From Procambarus clarkii (taxonomy: Eukaryota; Arthropoda; Malacostraca; Decapoda; Cambaridae): 64,000 nucleotides of DNA. Position 1 is the first letter of the stretch. Each line of letters opens with the position of its first letter. The position numbers and the translations under genes are program-made. The DNA is taken from positions 5,255,061-5,319,060 of the forward strand of contig NC_091208.1 in the NCBI RefSeq assembly GCF_040958095.1. The letters are read 5' to 3'. This document shows positions 12,957 through 24,981 of this stretch, one piece after another. Below the pieces are notes generated by a model. The model searched no databases, was not told the origin of the DNA, and was given only the letters and a program-made list of their open reading frames with translations.

Positions 12957-15900
12957 ATGATTGATGATGGATTGGAATCTGTACCTCAATTGTGGGAACT
13001 TGATGCCATAGGAATAATTCCTGAACAACCAAGTCCTGATGATGTCTGTGCATACAATCAGTACTTAGAAACAGTACAGTACCATGATGGACAGTACTGG
13101 GTAAGGCTACCATGGAAAATCAACCATAAAACCTTACCTACCAATTATCACATGGCTTATAGTCAATTTAAATCACAACTAGCAAAGCTAAGAAAAAGGC
13201 CTGAGCATTTAAAACTCTATCATGAGATTATTGCTCAACAATTAAAGAATAAATTCATCGAAGTCGTGAAACATGACAATACGCAAACAGGCCATTTTTT
13301 ACCTCACATGGCTGTAATGAGAGAATCAAAAACGACTCCTTTACGGATAGTTTTTAATTGTAGCTCTAAATCTGGACCCCAAGGAACCAGTCTAAATGAT
13401 TGTTTGCAAACAGGTCCAAGTCTAACTCAGAAATTGTATGACATACTGTTGAAGTTTAGACTTAACAAATATGCGTATTCAGCAGATATAAGTAAGGCCT
13501 TTCTAAGAGTTGGCTTACAAGAAGAAGATAGAGACTTCACTAAGTTTCTATGGGTAGAGAACCCAGAAGATGTCAATAGTCCTGTAGTGACTTTCAGATT
13601 CTCTTCAGTTCTTTTCGGCGCAACAAGCAGTCCATTTCTGTTGCAAGCAACTCTAGATACTCATCTGAAGAAATCATCAAGTCCCTGTAAGACTGAAATC
13701 AGTCAAAATCTATATGTAGATAATTTTCAAGGGACAGTTAACAGTACTACTGAACTGTTACAATTATATCAAGAGGCTAACAAGGAGCTACAAGGTGCCA
13801 ACATGCCACTACAATCTTGGGCCTCTAATAATGCAACATTGAATAATCAAATAGCAAGAGATTACCCTGAATATCACGTACCAGAATCACAAAAGGTGTT
13901 AGGTATGGATTGGGATTTAATCTCGGACACAATATCGATCAAATCTGTGCCAGTAAATTACAACATCACTACAAAAAGGGATTTGCTTTCACAAGTTAGC
14001 AAAGTATTCGACCCACTTGGTCTACTAAATCCTTTGACTATCAAGTGGCGTTTATTGGTGCAAGAAGCATGGAAGGCTAAGGTTGGTTGGGATGATCAAC
14101 TACCAATCCAGTTACAAAAAGCTTGGATGGAAGTAGCTCAAGAACAAACTTTAGTTGAAAAGATAATCTTTCCGAGACACATAGTCGAGGAAAATGAAGA
14201 AGTATCACTACATGTATTCGCAGACTCGTCAGCCAAAGCTTTTGGAGCTTGTGCTTACTTAGTGACTTCTAATCAATCATATCTTATCACCTCTAAGGCC
14301 AGAGTCGCTCCATTAAAAAAGAGGACTTTGCCTCAGATGGAACTAACAGCACTGCTAACTGGAACACGCTTAGCAGTACATATCAAACAAGTCTTGTCTG
14401 CCATGAACATCAAAGATGTCATTATATGGTCTGACAATGAAGCTGTCTTACAATGGGTACGAAACGACAACTGTCCAACTCCATATGTAAAAAATCGCGT
14501 CTCGGAAATTAAAGAAATTTCCGCAGGCTTTCAATTGTTGCATGTACCAACAAAGGATAATCCAGCTGATCTCTTATCAAGAGGTATGACATTTAAACAA
14601 TTTGCAAAGGCAGATATTTGGTTTCATGGGCCTCGATGGTTAGTGAATGGTAGTTGGCCTGAACAAAAGCCACACGTCATTACGACACAAACCATAACTA
14701 CCACCAGGCAGCAAGCTCAAATATCAGTCTTGGATTGTACTCGTTACTCCTCGCTCATCAAATTAATCAATGTAACACAGAACGTGTTTCATTATCTCAG
14801 GAAAAAAGGTATAAAATACACTTTTCCAGATGCACTTCTCTATTGGGTAAGACAAGCCCAGAGAGAAACTTATGGGAATAACTATGAAAATCTTCCTCAT
14901 AAGTTAAAACACAATCTCGGTCTGTGGATAGACCAAGAAAATCACAACATTCTGCGTTGTGGAGGGAGACTTAAACACGCAGATATCAATCTAGATACCG
15001 TGCATCCATGGCTTTTACCAAAAAATCATTGGATCACAAGGTTGATTGTGTTACATACACATCAACAAATCATCAAACATGGAGGAGTGTTAGACACACT
15101 CACACAAATCAGACAGCAGTACTGGATTCCTCAGGGAAGACAGTCAGTCAAATCAATCTTGAAGAATTGCATGATATGCCGAAGGTACGATGCAAGAACT
15201 TGCTCTTATCCAGGGCCACCACCCCTGCCAAAGGAACGAGTGGTCCATCTACAACCTTTCGAAACGACAGGAGTAGATTATACAGGAGCAATATATCTAA
15301 CAGGGACTGCAGATAAGCAACCTATCAAGGCATACATCTGTCTGTTCACCTGTGCTACCACCAGGGCAGTACATCTAGAGGTAACACCCGATATGACTGC
15401 TCAATCATTTATTCAAGCTTTCCGCAGATTCGCAGCACGCCGATCATGCCCTAAGCTGATGATTTCAGATAACGGAGCAAACTTGGTAGCTGGAGAAGCA
15501 TGTCTACGGGAAATCTGTTCCCATCCTGCAGTTACTTCCACACTGGAACAGCGTCATTGCAGATGGAAATTTATCCCTCCGAGAGCCCCATGGCACGGAG
15601 GATTTTATGAACGGTTAATAGGAACTGTAAAAAGATCCTTGAGAAAATCTCTACACCGTCAGAAAATCAATCTTCAAGAACTCCAGACAGTAATCACGGA
15701 AATAGAATCAAGGGTGAATAACCGGCCGTTGACTTACTTGTCTGAGGATCCTACTCAACATGAGCCGTTAAGTCCTGCCCACCTAATGTATGGAAGACTT
15801 CTGACTCCAGTACCATCTCTAGCGGATGATGAGATCAGAGATCCCTCATATGTGGGTCAGAGCGAGTTGGTTCAGGGGTATAAGCATCTGTCCAGCATAA

Positions 15901-16319
15901 TCCAAAAATGGAATGATGTTTGGACAAAAGAATATCTTACATCTCTACGAGAACATCACTATGGGGCCAATGTCCCACATAATATATCTAATCTCCAACC
16001 TGGCAATATTGTCTTGGTAGACAGTGATGGCCCTAGGGCTGACTGGCCATTAGGTAAAGTTGTCTCAGTCCATCCAGATAGTCAGGGGATTTTGAGAATA
16101 GTCAAAATCCTGTCTAAAGGAACAACGTCACTGAAGACATTGGACAAACTCATCCACATGGAATCAGTGAGCCAGCTGCAGTTAGATCCTGAGAGACCTC
16201 AAGACACTCTAACTCCACAAGACCCACAGACTCCTAACAGACACAATCGTCCACAACGGACAGCAGCACAAAAGTGCAAGCAAAATTTGCACTTGTATTA
16301 TCAATCCAATGGAGAGTAA
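12957..16319 (+). CDS. pol: BEL/Pao pol: RT, RNase H, integrase
   Basis: This 1,120-codon uninterrupted frame copies element RNA into DNA and inserts it. The RT core lies at about residues 130-290, with YSADISKAFLRV (motif A), LFGATSSPFLL, and YVDN at 253-256, where the last residue of the usual YVDD is Asn. RNase H lies at about 415-545 (LHVFADSS, LPQMELTAL, IIWSDNEAVL, KDNPADLLSRG). The integrase zinc domain (two His, then CMIC) is at about 695-745. The integrase core has Asp774 (GVDYTG), Asp838 (SDNGAN) and Glu885 (FYERLIG). It ends 66 bp before the 3' LTR. The frame is shared with gag-protease and separated from it by one UGA. Confidence 0.95.
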   Translation: MIDDGLESVPQLWELDAIGIIPEQPSPDDVCAYNQYLETVQYHDGQYWVRLPWKINHKTLPTNYHMAYSQFKSQLAKLRKRPEHLKLYHEIIAQQLKNKFIEVVKHDNTQTGHFLPHMAVMRESKTTPLRIVFNCSSKSGPQGTSLNDCLQTGPSLTQKLYDILLKFRLNKYAYSADISKAFLRVGLQEEDRDFTKFLWVENPEDVNSPVVTFRFSSVLFGATSSPFLLQATLDTHLKKSSSPCKTEISQNLYVDNFQGTVNSTTELLQLYQEANKELQGANMPLQSWASNNATLNNQIARDYPEYHVPESQKVLGMDWDLISDTISIKSVPVNYNITTKRDLLSQVSKVFDPLGLLNPLTIKWRLLVQEAWKAKVGWDDQLPIQLQKAWMEVAQEQTLVEKIIFPRHIVEENEEVSLHVFADSSAKAFGACAYLVTSNQSYLITSKARVAPLKKRTLPQMELTALLTGTRLAVHIKQVLSAMNIKDVIIWSDNEAVLQWVRNDNCPTPYVKNRVSEIKEISAGFQLLHVPTKDNPADLLSRGMTFKQFAKADIWFHGPRWLVNGSWPEQKPHVITTQTITTTRQQAQISVLDCTRYSSLIKLINVTQNVFHYLRKKGIKYTFPDALLYWVRQAQRETYGNNYENLPHKLKHNLGLWIDQENHNILRCGGRLKHADINLDTVHPWLLPKNHWITRLIVLHTHQQIIKHGGVLDTLTQIRQQYWIPQGRQSVKSILKNCMICRRYDARTCSYPGPPPLPKERVVHLQPFETTGVDYTGAIYLTGTADKQPIKAYICLFTCATTRAVHLEVTPDMTAQSFIQAFRRFAARRSCPKLMISDNGANLVAGEACLREICSHPAVTSTLEQRHCRWKFIPPRAPWHGGFYERLIGTVKRSLRKSLHRQKINLQELQTVITEIESRVNNRPLTYLSEDPTQHEPLSPAHLMYGRLLTPVPSLADDEIRDPSYVGQSELVQGYKHLSSIIQKWNDVWTKEYLTSLREHHYGANVPHNISNLQPGNIVLVDSDGPRADWPLGKVVSVHPDSQGILRIVKILSKGTTSLKTLDKLIHMESVSQLQLDPERPQDTLTPQDPQTPNRHNRPQRTAAQKCKQNLHLYYQSNGE

Positions 16320-16385
16320 ATGAATACATATGGTTACTATTGTCCTAAGTATTGGACTCTGTGCCAGTTCTCTCCCTCTGGAAGA

Positions 16386-18067
16386 TGTGGGAAATTTTTA
16401 CCCACCATATCTAATAATCATCTAAGAAATGTATAATTTCTATATCATATCTAAATCATATCAAAATCGTATCTAAATCGTATCAAAATCATTATATAGC
16501 TTGATCCTAGATGACAATGGCACCATGAACACGTACGCAACAGGGGCCCTTTTGATGCCTACGTGACTTTGTACATGATTTCTCAAGGATCCAGAAGCTT
16601 CTAGAAGGACTTCTTAATTAAAAAACTATTGGAACATTGATTCAACATCCGGTAGGATTAAAAATCGAATCCTTAATAAGATTCAGTGGTACTTTCAAAT
16701 ACTACTTATAATCTTTAAATCTTATATCTAATTATATTATAATCACATCTTATCTTAATCATAAGTCTAGACTGTAAAAATAATCAATCAATATTCATTG
16801 AAGGCTACCGTGCTCAGAGAGCATGGCAGGGCGATGGGGGGAGTGAAGCGCCCACCAACAGCCCAGCGGCACTCCGCGTTTGTTTACAAATGAGTGAACA
16901 AGTGACTGATCCTTAGCGAACATTACCAGCTCAAGGACACCTTATCTAATATTTTTTATCGCCAGTGAATACTCTCTAGAACTGGGGGAGTACCTGGACA
17001 ATATCTACAAGGAAAATCATAGAACATTCATAAAATAAGAGTGTATAGTGGAGATCACGGTGACACGGTTTCCTCCACCTTCATTCTTTATCTTTATCAT
17101 ATCATTCTTCTGCAACGCAGTTAAAGAAAAATCCAAGTAGCAACGCTACCAGATCATCATACAGCAACGCTGTAGCAAAATATAGTGCCTAAACTCGACA
17201 AGAGAGTTAATCAGTCTGGCAAACTTGTCAGACAGGCACCCCGACTGGCAGAGAAGTATATTGAGGGTTATTTGGTGTATGATTGGCCAATTGTATGCTT
17301 GTGTAACTTTAATATCCTATAAATCTGTCTGTTGGTTAAAAAGCGAGGCTAAGCCTCACATTTCAGTAAGTTTATTAAAATTGTAGTGTAGCTGTGAATC
17401 TTATCCAAGCACTGAACCTCATGGGTGTCCATTGTGTCAGAAAATAATTCAGCCTCAATAAGTAAAAACCTCACAAGTGTCCATAGTTTTGGAAAAGATT
17501 CAGTCAAGCTAACTGTATCATATAAATTGAATATGTCTGCATATATATTTGAATATATAAATTAAGTTATCAATAGCTTGCTTAGTTATTTTTAAGTTAT
17601 CATATAAGTTCATTTAATTGAATATAATTTCTAGTACTTGACAGTATTTAGACTACATTTAAGGTCATTTATTATACTTTTACAATTTAATTTGTTGTTT
17701 ATAGTATAAGTACATATTGGCTGTTAAGTTATGGTACTAGGTTAGACTATGTATGTTTAAATCCCTGATTTAAACAGAGCCAGTGTTCAGTCATATAACT
17801 GAATTTATCAAATCTTATCCTTGTATAAAATACAAGCTGATGTGAGATCCCTGTCTACAGGTGGATTGGAACTTCTATCAACTAAGTCATTCACCCCACC
17901 TGTCCCTTACAGCCCACAGTCTGTCATTAGGAAAAGAGGATTTAGGATTTACAACCCTAGCTAGAGATTTTAGTTGAATTAATTTGCAGACAGTAAATTT
18001 TTAATTTAGTTCAGTACAAGTCCCTGGTAGTCTCCTCTTATATCAATCCCAGCAGGTTTTTCCCACA
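16386..18067 (+). repeat. BEL/Pao 3' LTR
   Basis: A 1,682-bp terminal repeat matching 8659-10340 in length and in every block I compared. Only a short, weak purine stretch (GGAAGA) precedes it as plus-strand primer candidate. Confidence 0.95.
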
Positions 18068-18395
18068 CTCAAGGGAATCGACAGGGTTGATAAAGATAGG
18101 CTATTTAACACAAGGGGCACACGCACTAGGGGACACAGGTGGAAACTGAGTTCCCAAATGAGCCACAGAGATATTAGAAAGAACTTTTTTAGTGTCAGAG
18201 TGGTTGACAAATGGAATGCATTAGGAAGCAATGTGGTGGAGGCTGACTTCATACACAGTTTCAAGTGTAGATATGATAGAGCCCAATAGGCTCAGGAACC
18301 TGTACACCTGTTGATTGACGGTTGAGAGGCGGACCAAAGAGCCAGAGCTCAACCACCGCAAGCACAACTAGGTGAGTACAACTAGGTGAGTACTG
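18068..18395 (+). pseudogene. LINE family 2, copy 1: C-terminal end, 3' UTR and tail
   Basis: This is the continuation of 6905-8658 after the BEL/Pao insertion. The frame reads GIDRVDKDRLFNTRG, then WKLSSQMSHRDIRKNFFSVRVV and VDKWNALGSNVVEADFIHSF, ending at a stop near 18290. The 3' end is ACTAGGTGAGTACA repeated in tandem (about 18365-18395). The homologous end of the minus-strand copy lies at 61010-61106. Confidence 0.85.
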
Positions 18396-18479
18396 GTACC
18401 AAGTGTATCGGCGCCTGCCCTTCCCTTGGATCACATCGGTGGCGTGGAGAGGGGGGATCAGCTGCATGGGCATGCACTT
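18396..18479. other. Short unrecognised spacer
   Basis: A GC-richer stretch between the LINE tail and gypsy family A, with no recognisable feature. Confidence 0.4.
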
Positions 18480-18951
18480 TTAGTACAAAACAAAATGCAA
18501 CAAAACCTTCTTAAAAACACAGTATTATGCGAATCTCTGAGAGTTGTAGACCAAATCACAAATAGTGAGAAAACATGAGGTAGTTTCGAAATAATAGTAA
18601 ATTCGATTAGTTTTACTTAAAATCACACTACATGAAAAACGTGAAAAAACTCTCTATATTACATTCTTGGACTACCTAATTCACTTTTGGAGCAATTAAA
18701 TGTTTCATTTGTTTCAGAAACTCATTTTCACTTATTTAGTAGGATTTTCTTGCCCTTATTCTCTTACATTGAGTACCGGGTACAAGATTTCCTGCGATTT
18801 TGATTGACTAATCATTTACCATCCTTAAATTAACGTTAATTGTTAAAGATTAAAATTCCACAGGATAGTTACCAGTTGCCACGTTATCCTGTTTCTGACA
18901 TTTACCATATCACAACTATATTCGTTGTACATTTATTTGCTATCTTTCACC

Positions 18952-19875
18952 ATGTTTCGTCTCCAAGCTTTTCGTAACGATCCAGCAGGTGAAATAGGGA
19001 CCTTATGTCATGCCAAGAGGACCGAATTACAAACTCTTGCACACGAGTATCAACTAGATGTTCCCCATGGAGCCAACAAAAATAAATTGCATAACTTAAT
19101 TATGGATTACCTCTTAGATGAAGGGACAATTGACTCTGAAACTCACGAAACTCACTCTATTGCAGATAAACATGATTTGGCAACTGTGAAACTCAAACTC
19201 GAACTCACAAAGCTCGAGAGGGAGCAACAGCAAGCAGCTCCTCAAATGAGGGAACGCGAGACGACCCTGAGGGAAAGAGAAGCTGCAATGAGGAAAGAAG
19301 AACTAGAACGAGAGGGCGCCGTGAGGAAAGAAGAACAAGAAAGAGAGGCTGCCCTGGCGAAAGAAGCTCTACAAATTAGGAAAGAGGAAGCTACAATCAG
19401 GAAAGAAGAACAGGAACGTGAGACTGCACTACTCCGTGAGCGTGAGCGAGTACAGCTTGAAGCAAAACAACGCCACCTGGAGATACAACGCGAGCATGAC
19501 AAACAGCAAGCGGATATGGTTATAGAATGTCGTCAACAAGAACTCACGTTGGAGACTTCACACCACACTCAACGCTAGCAAGCTACCGCTAGTCTTCCAG
19601 TAAGTTTCAATGTCTCCCATGCAAGTAAGTTAATGCCACCATTCGTTGAGATAGAGATTGATGTCTTTTTTACCACCTCTGAGACCCTAGCTAATAAACT
19701 TAGCTGGCCTGCTGATCAATGGTCTACCCTTCTCAGAGTGCATCTTACAGGTAGAGCTGCAGTTACTCTCAGTACCTTAGCATCTGAGAAAGACTACCAG
19801 ACCCTGAAGCAAGCAGTTCTGGACGCCTACCTTCTCTCCACCGAAGCTACAGACGAAAATTCCATGACTATCTAA
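18952..19875 (+). pseudogene. gag: Gypsy family A gag, N-terminal and middle parts
   Basis: The likely start is the ATG at 18952 (MFRLQAFR), where homology with copy 2 begins, not the upstream in-frame ATG at 18925. Residues 75-205 form a strongly charged heptad-like coiled coil (repeated REREAAMRKEE-type units), as expected for a multimerising Gag. A TAG at 19576-19578 replaces the Gln codon of copy 2. The capsid-like part continues in frame (SWPADQWSTLLRVHLTGRAA) until a one-base deletion near 19850 ends it at 19875. Dead copy. Confidence 0.8.
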
Positions 19876-20725
19876 AGGCAAGTACCACCACCTTTCTAGA
19901 ATTTGCCAATACCAAGAAAAGATATTTCATGAAATGGCTGGAAGCAGCACATGTCTCTACATTTGCAGAACTCGTCAACCTCATGCTAGTTGAGGAATTC
20001 TTGAGACGTGTTCCCCCTTCCGTCCGTTTATATCTAGCAGATAAAAAAGAAACCGACTACATCAAATGTGCGAAGTCGGCTGACACCTACAGCCTCATCC
20101 ACCGGCTGACACCAGAACCACCTTCCAGTAAGAAGTCTTGGTACAGTTACGATGAAGTGAGTACAGAGCAAGCGAGCTCACAATTGTATTGTAAGTATTG
20201 CAAACTCTATGGACATACCATAGATAGATGTGGGAAGGCTCAATACAAGAGCAATGAATCTACTAAACCCAAACAGACTCCTCCTAAGTCCGGTAAGCCT
20301 GTGATGAATGTTGGTGTTCATGTAAATGATCTTTCTCTCTTCAGTAAACACCTGTGTCCTGGAACTGTCTCTACTAACGGTACAGATTCGGAGGGACGTT
20401 TCAAATTGAAGATCTTGAGGGACACAGCGGCTCTTCAGTCTATAATATTGAAATCAGCTGTGCCTAACATCACCTACACCGGGGAAACAGTCCTTATCAC
20501 TGACCTCACTGCTACCACTCCATATCCACTCGCCAGAGTCCACCTGGATTGTCCTTTCGTGACCGGTGAAGTCCAAGTCGCCATCAGGGAAAAGCCTTTT
20601 CCCATGCCTGGAGTGCAACTTCTCCTGGGCAACGACTTGGCAGAAGATCTGCAACCGTCTAACCTGATCATCACGGACAAACCCCAGGTGGGAACCTCTG
20701 TAATGGATAAACCCATCTTTGAATA
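19876..20725 (+). pseudogene. gag-pr: Gypsy family A gag C-terminus, zinc knuckle and protease
   Basis: The open frame from 19929 continues the capsid region (MKWLEAAHVSTFAELVNLM). It contains one CX2CX4HX4C zinc knuckle (YCKYCKLYGHTIDRC), then a protease-like domain with LRDTAALQS at the active-site position and LLLGNDLAED at the flap end. In this copy the frame across NTKKRYFMKW is intact, whereas copy 2 has lost five bases here. Homology stops at about 20725. Confidence 0.8.
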
Positions 20726-23000
20726 TTGTGAGATTTTTTTTCTACGCCTACCTCCCTTAGGAGGTGGACTACAAGTTTAAAGGCTTTAGTTAATTACTGT
20801 GCCCACACAATAATGACACACGGTTGTGCAACAACAAGAGTATACCAATATTACTGCCCCCCCTTTTCTTGCAACCGTTGCAAAGGACTACTGTGAACAC
20901 ACACTTACCTCAGCAAGGCAATTAACCAAACAACTGCCTGCTCTCATTAAGTACTGTGAATTCCCCTGAATAATCCTAGAGGTCCCTTCAACCCTCAACA
21001 CAGCTCCCAGGGCAGCAATATCGTATAAACTGATAACAACACTGCACAAACCTGAAACATAATGATGCCGTCAGCATACCCCACATGCTAATGACATCAT
21101 TAGGCAATCAGTCAGCAATCACATCTACTGACTTACCACATAACACAGTACATAAAACATGCAAATGAACACATAGAAATGGCATTCACATAATCAATGA
21201 AAATTATATCATCAGGTAAATGTAACTCTAACTACACAGACCTCAGGGTACCCACTGACATCCCTGCAACATAATGATTATAATTATTCATGCTGGTACT
21301 CCATCGCACTAATCCAGTCTGACCGATTATATAGAATCGACAACTGGATCATTTATATGGTAAATCTCTACACTGACCGGTTACGTACTTGAGTCAGTCT
21401 ACACACTTATACATTATAATACTACAGTGTGGTCCCGTGTACAACATCCATCTCCAGGTACCGCCCTACCAATCACCTGGACGTGCTACAGACAGCTGTC
21501 TCTCAGCTGCTTCCCTAGCCTGGCAGGGCTATGAGACAATTCTTACCGGGAATTTCCGGTACTCATCACACTGTGCACAATGATAATTGTACTCACGTCT
21601 ACACCTCCTCATTTCACTCATTTCCCAGGTCACTACCTCTCTGGCTGTCAACACTTAGCTTGCTCCTCGTGCGTCGACAAGATGTGGCCCTAGGCTGTCC
21701 CGGGAAAGTGGCCAAGTGGCCCAAGGGGGTGGCCAAGGTATGTGGCCACCGCGTGGCCCACAGCGCCCCTCCCGAGCTGAGAGGGGGGGGGGGGTAGCCG
21801 GCGCGCAAGTGGCCTGGGGTAGTCAGCGCACGGGCAGGTGGGCCGGGCGGCTGGGTGGGTGGCCAGACCGGGCGGGCGGGTGGGTGGCCTGGGTGGCCCC
21901 CGGGCATACACACGTGGATGGGGAATCACCAACAACTCCATCAAACCAGAGCCTGCCTTGCTATACACTGGGGGACAATGGCCGGCGGCGTCCCCACACT
22001 GATGCCGCCTGGCGGAATTCAAAGTCCCACAGGGGCCTGTAATCTCAACACAATTACACTGCCCTGATTCCACCAATTGTCCATCAACACTAGACAGGTC
22101 ATTTGAACTACCTGTTACACCATGAGGCTATGCCAGCTGCTTCATGGGTGCCCATTGTCTCTGAGGCTATTTTACTGGTCCTTCCGTACCTTATCGGCCC
22201 CAAATTTCACGAAAATGGGGCCTAGACACAACCCGGGACGGCAGGAGTGCCATCCCTGCTGGACAACACGGTAACGTCCGCAATTAATGGGGGTGGAGGG
22301 GGAAAACTCCCCCCCTCCACCCAGCTACGTCCTCGTCTACCTGCTACCCTGCTCAAACTGACGATTTCGTGGGCTAAGAAAACTCAAAATGCCCATACCT
22401 CCCCCCTACTTTGTCTTGACCAATCAGCATGAAGCCGGCACTGTTCCCTCATGCCGCTACCAATCATAGCTGTTCGTGCCAAAACACAGCTCGGAGCAGA
22501 CATGCCTACCCAATCACAGGCCTCACTCACCCTCAGGCGTCCCGTGACATCACAAGGAGAGGGAGGCCTAAGACAGTGGCGCACTGTCTCATATGGTGGG
22601 GGGGGGGCAACGGTCACCCCACTCTCCCCCCACCTCTAACGGTTTTAGTCAAGTATCCTCTGGCATCGCTCACTTTTCACTCCCATCCTATTTCGCAGAA
22701 ACAGGAAAATCTCTGTAATTCTCTCTACAAAGCAATCACAGACTTCTGACTACTCACAAATGATAGTCCATAGCAAGAGCTTTCATCCAACACCCCACAA
22801 GTGTATGTTAGTTTGAAAGCTTCAGTTTCTAGAGTCCCTAGAGCGACTAGCCTAATCTAGAAACTAGGAAAACTAGCTGAGGGAATCTAGATTCTCTCAC
22901 AAATATGTTCCAGCAAACGTCCAACACATTGATAAAGTTTCTCCTCCGGTTTTGGTGACCACCCATGCACAAGCTGCACGACCGCAAGTTGCACAAGCTG
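20726..23000. other. Unrecognised region with two GC-rich patches
   Basis: I could not recognise any coding domain. Two GC-rich patches stand out: about 21690-21920 (GGGTGGCC/GGGCGG-rich) and about 22240-22640 (C- and G-runs). Open frames in them are compositional. The region may be an LTR or promoter-rich part of an unidentified element; nothing in the sequence decides. Confidence 0.4.
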
Positions 23001-23028
23001 CACGACCGCACGAATATAGTTGTGTCAC

Positions 23029-23175
23029 AACTATATTCTACCCACCTCACGACTCCGCTCCAATATAGAAGCATCAAGAAATATGGACCAATAGGCTTTC
23101 TACAATCACTTCCATTCAATACCCATTGTTTCGTGTTCTGTCTTGTGTTGATGAAATTAATACCCTATTAATGCC
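23029..23175 (+). mobile_element. Penelope-like family 1, 3' fragment
   Basis: This matches the end of the GIY-YIG ORF and the start of the 3' UTR of the copy at 52446-53692: CCGCTCCAATATAGAAGCAT, GGACCAATAGGCTTTCTACA and CCCATTGTTTCGTGTTCTGT are shared. Confidence 0.8.
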
Positions 23176-23690
23176 ACCTATTATATAGTCGTGGGTTGGT
23201 TGGTGTTGTCGTCGTTGATCCTTCTCTACGGACAACCCAACCCACAACTCGGTAGAGTGCTTATACTAGGAGATCACCCTTGGCGCTTCTGGCTCTTGGA
23301 GAGGGGCTCAACGTCACACGTTTAGGGGATGCGGCTCCAACACTTAGCCTCGTTGTCACGTGCACACACCCACTCGAGCCGCTGTGACTCCCCACTCTCT
23401 CCTTAGGTGATATGATCTCCTCAATCCCCTTTTTGACTTATTAGTATTACCTTTTACCCTGTCCATGGCAGTGGTTCTTGGTTCTTTCTCTCTCTCTCTC
23501 CTTCTTTACTACCTCCTGGGAAGCCTCACTAGGACAAGGGCAAACACCAGCAAATTGGGATACATTTACTGGACAAAGCACATACACGATACATACACAC
23601 ATATAATAATAATGAATCCTATGCTCTATAATATCACAATCAGGTTGCACTCCAACACCATCAGAACTCTATTATTCTATTATTATTCTA
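23176..23690. other. Unrecognised insertion between two Penelope parts
   Basis: It separates two parts of a Penelope 3' region that are adjacent in the copy at 53340-53500. It begins near GTCGTGGGTTGGTTGG and contains GGACAACCCAACCCACAAC, a short inverted match. No coding domain was seen. Confidence 0.35.

Positions 23691-24978
<1,288 letters not shown>

Positions 24979-24981
<3 letters not shown>

Larger units (their letters stand above)
8659..18067 (+). mobile_element. Complete BEL/Pao LTR retrotransposon
   Basis: The element is 9,409 bp and bounded by direct LTRs of identical length (1,682 bp) beginning TGTGGG and ending CCCACA. It carries a primer-binding site, gag-protease and pol (RT, RNase H, integrase), and CTCAA target duplications. 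It lies inside the thumb region of LINE family 2. Order within pol (RT-RNase H-integrase) and the zinc knuckles plus DUF1758-like protease are those of BEL/Pao. The LTRs showed no difference in the stretches I compared, so the insertion is recent. Confidence 0.95.
18480..20725 (+). mobile_element. Gypsy family A, copy 1 (truncated)
   Basis: Leader, gag and protease align with the minus-strand copy at 53771-60659; for example, TAGTAGGATTTTCTTGCC in the leader is shared. The 5' LTR is missing and the element stops after protease near 20725, so integrase, RT and RNase H are absent. Confidence 0.8.

Noticed and set aside
21614..22076. Open frames in the GC-rich patch
   Set aside because: Several overlapping frames on both strands with Pro/Gly/Ala-rich content and no motif; expected from base composition.
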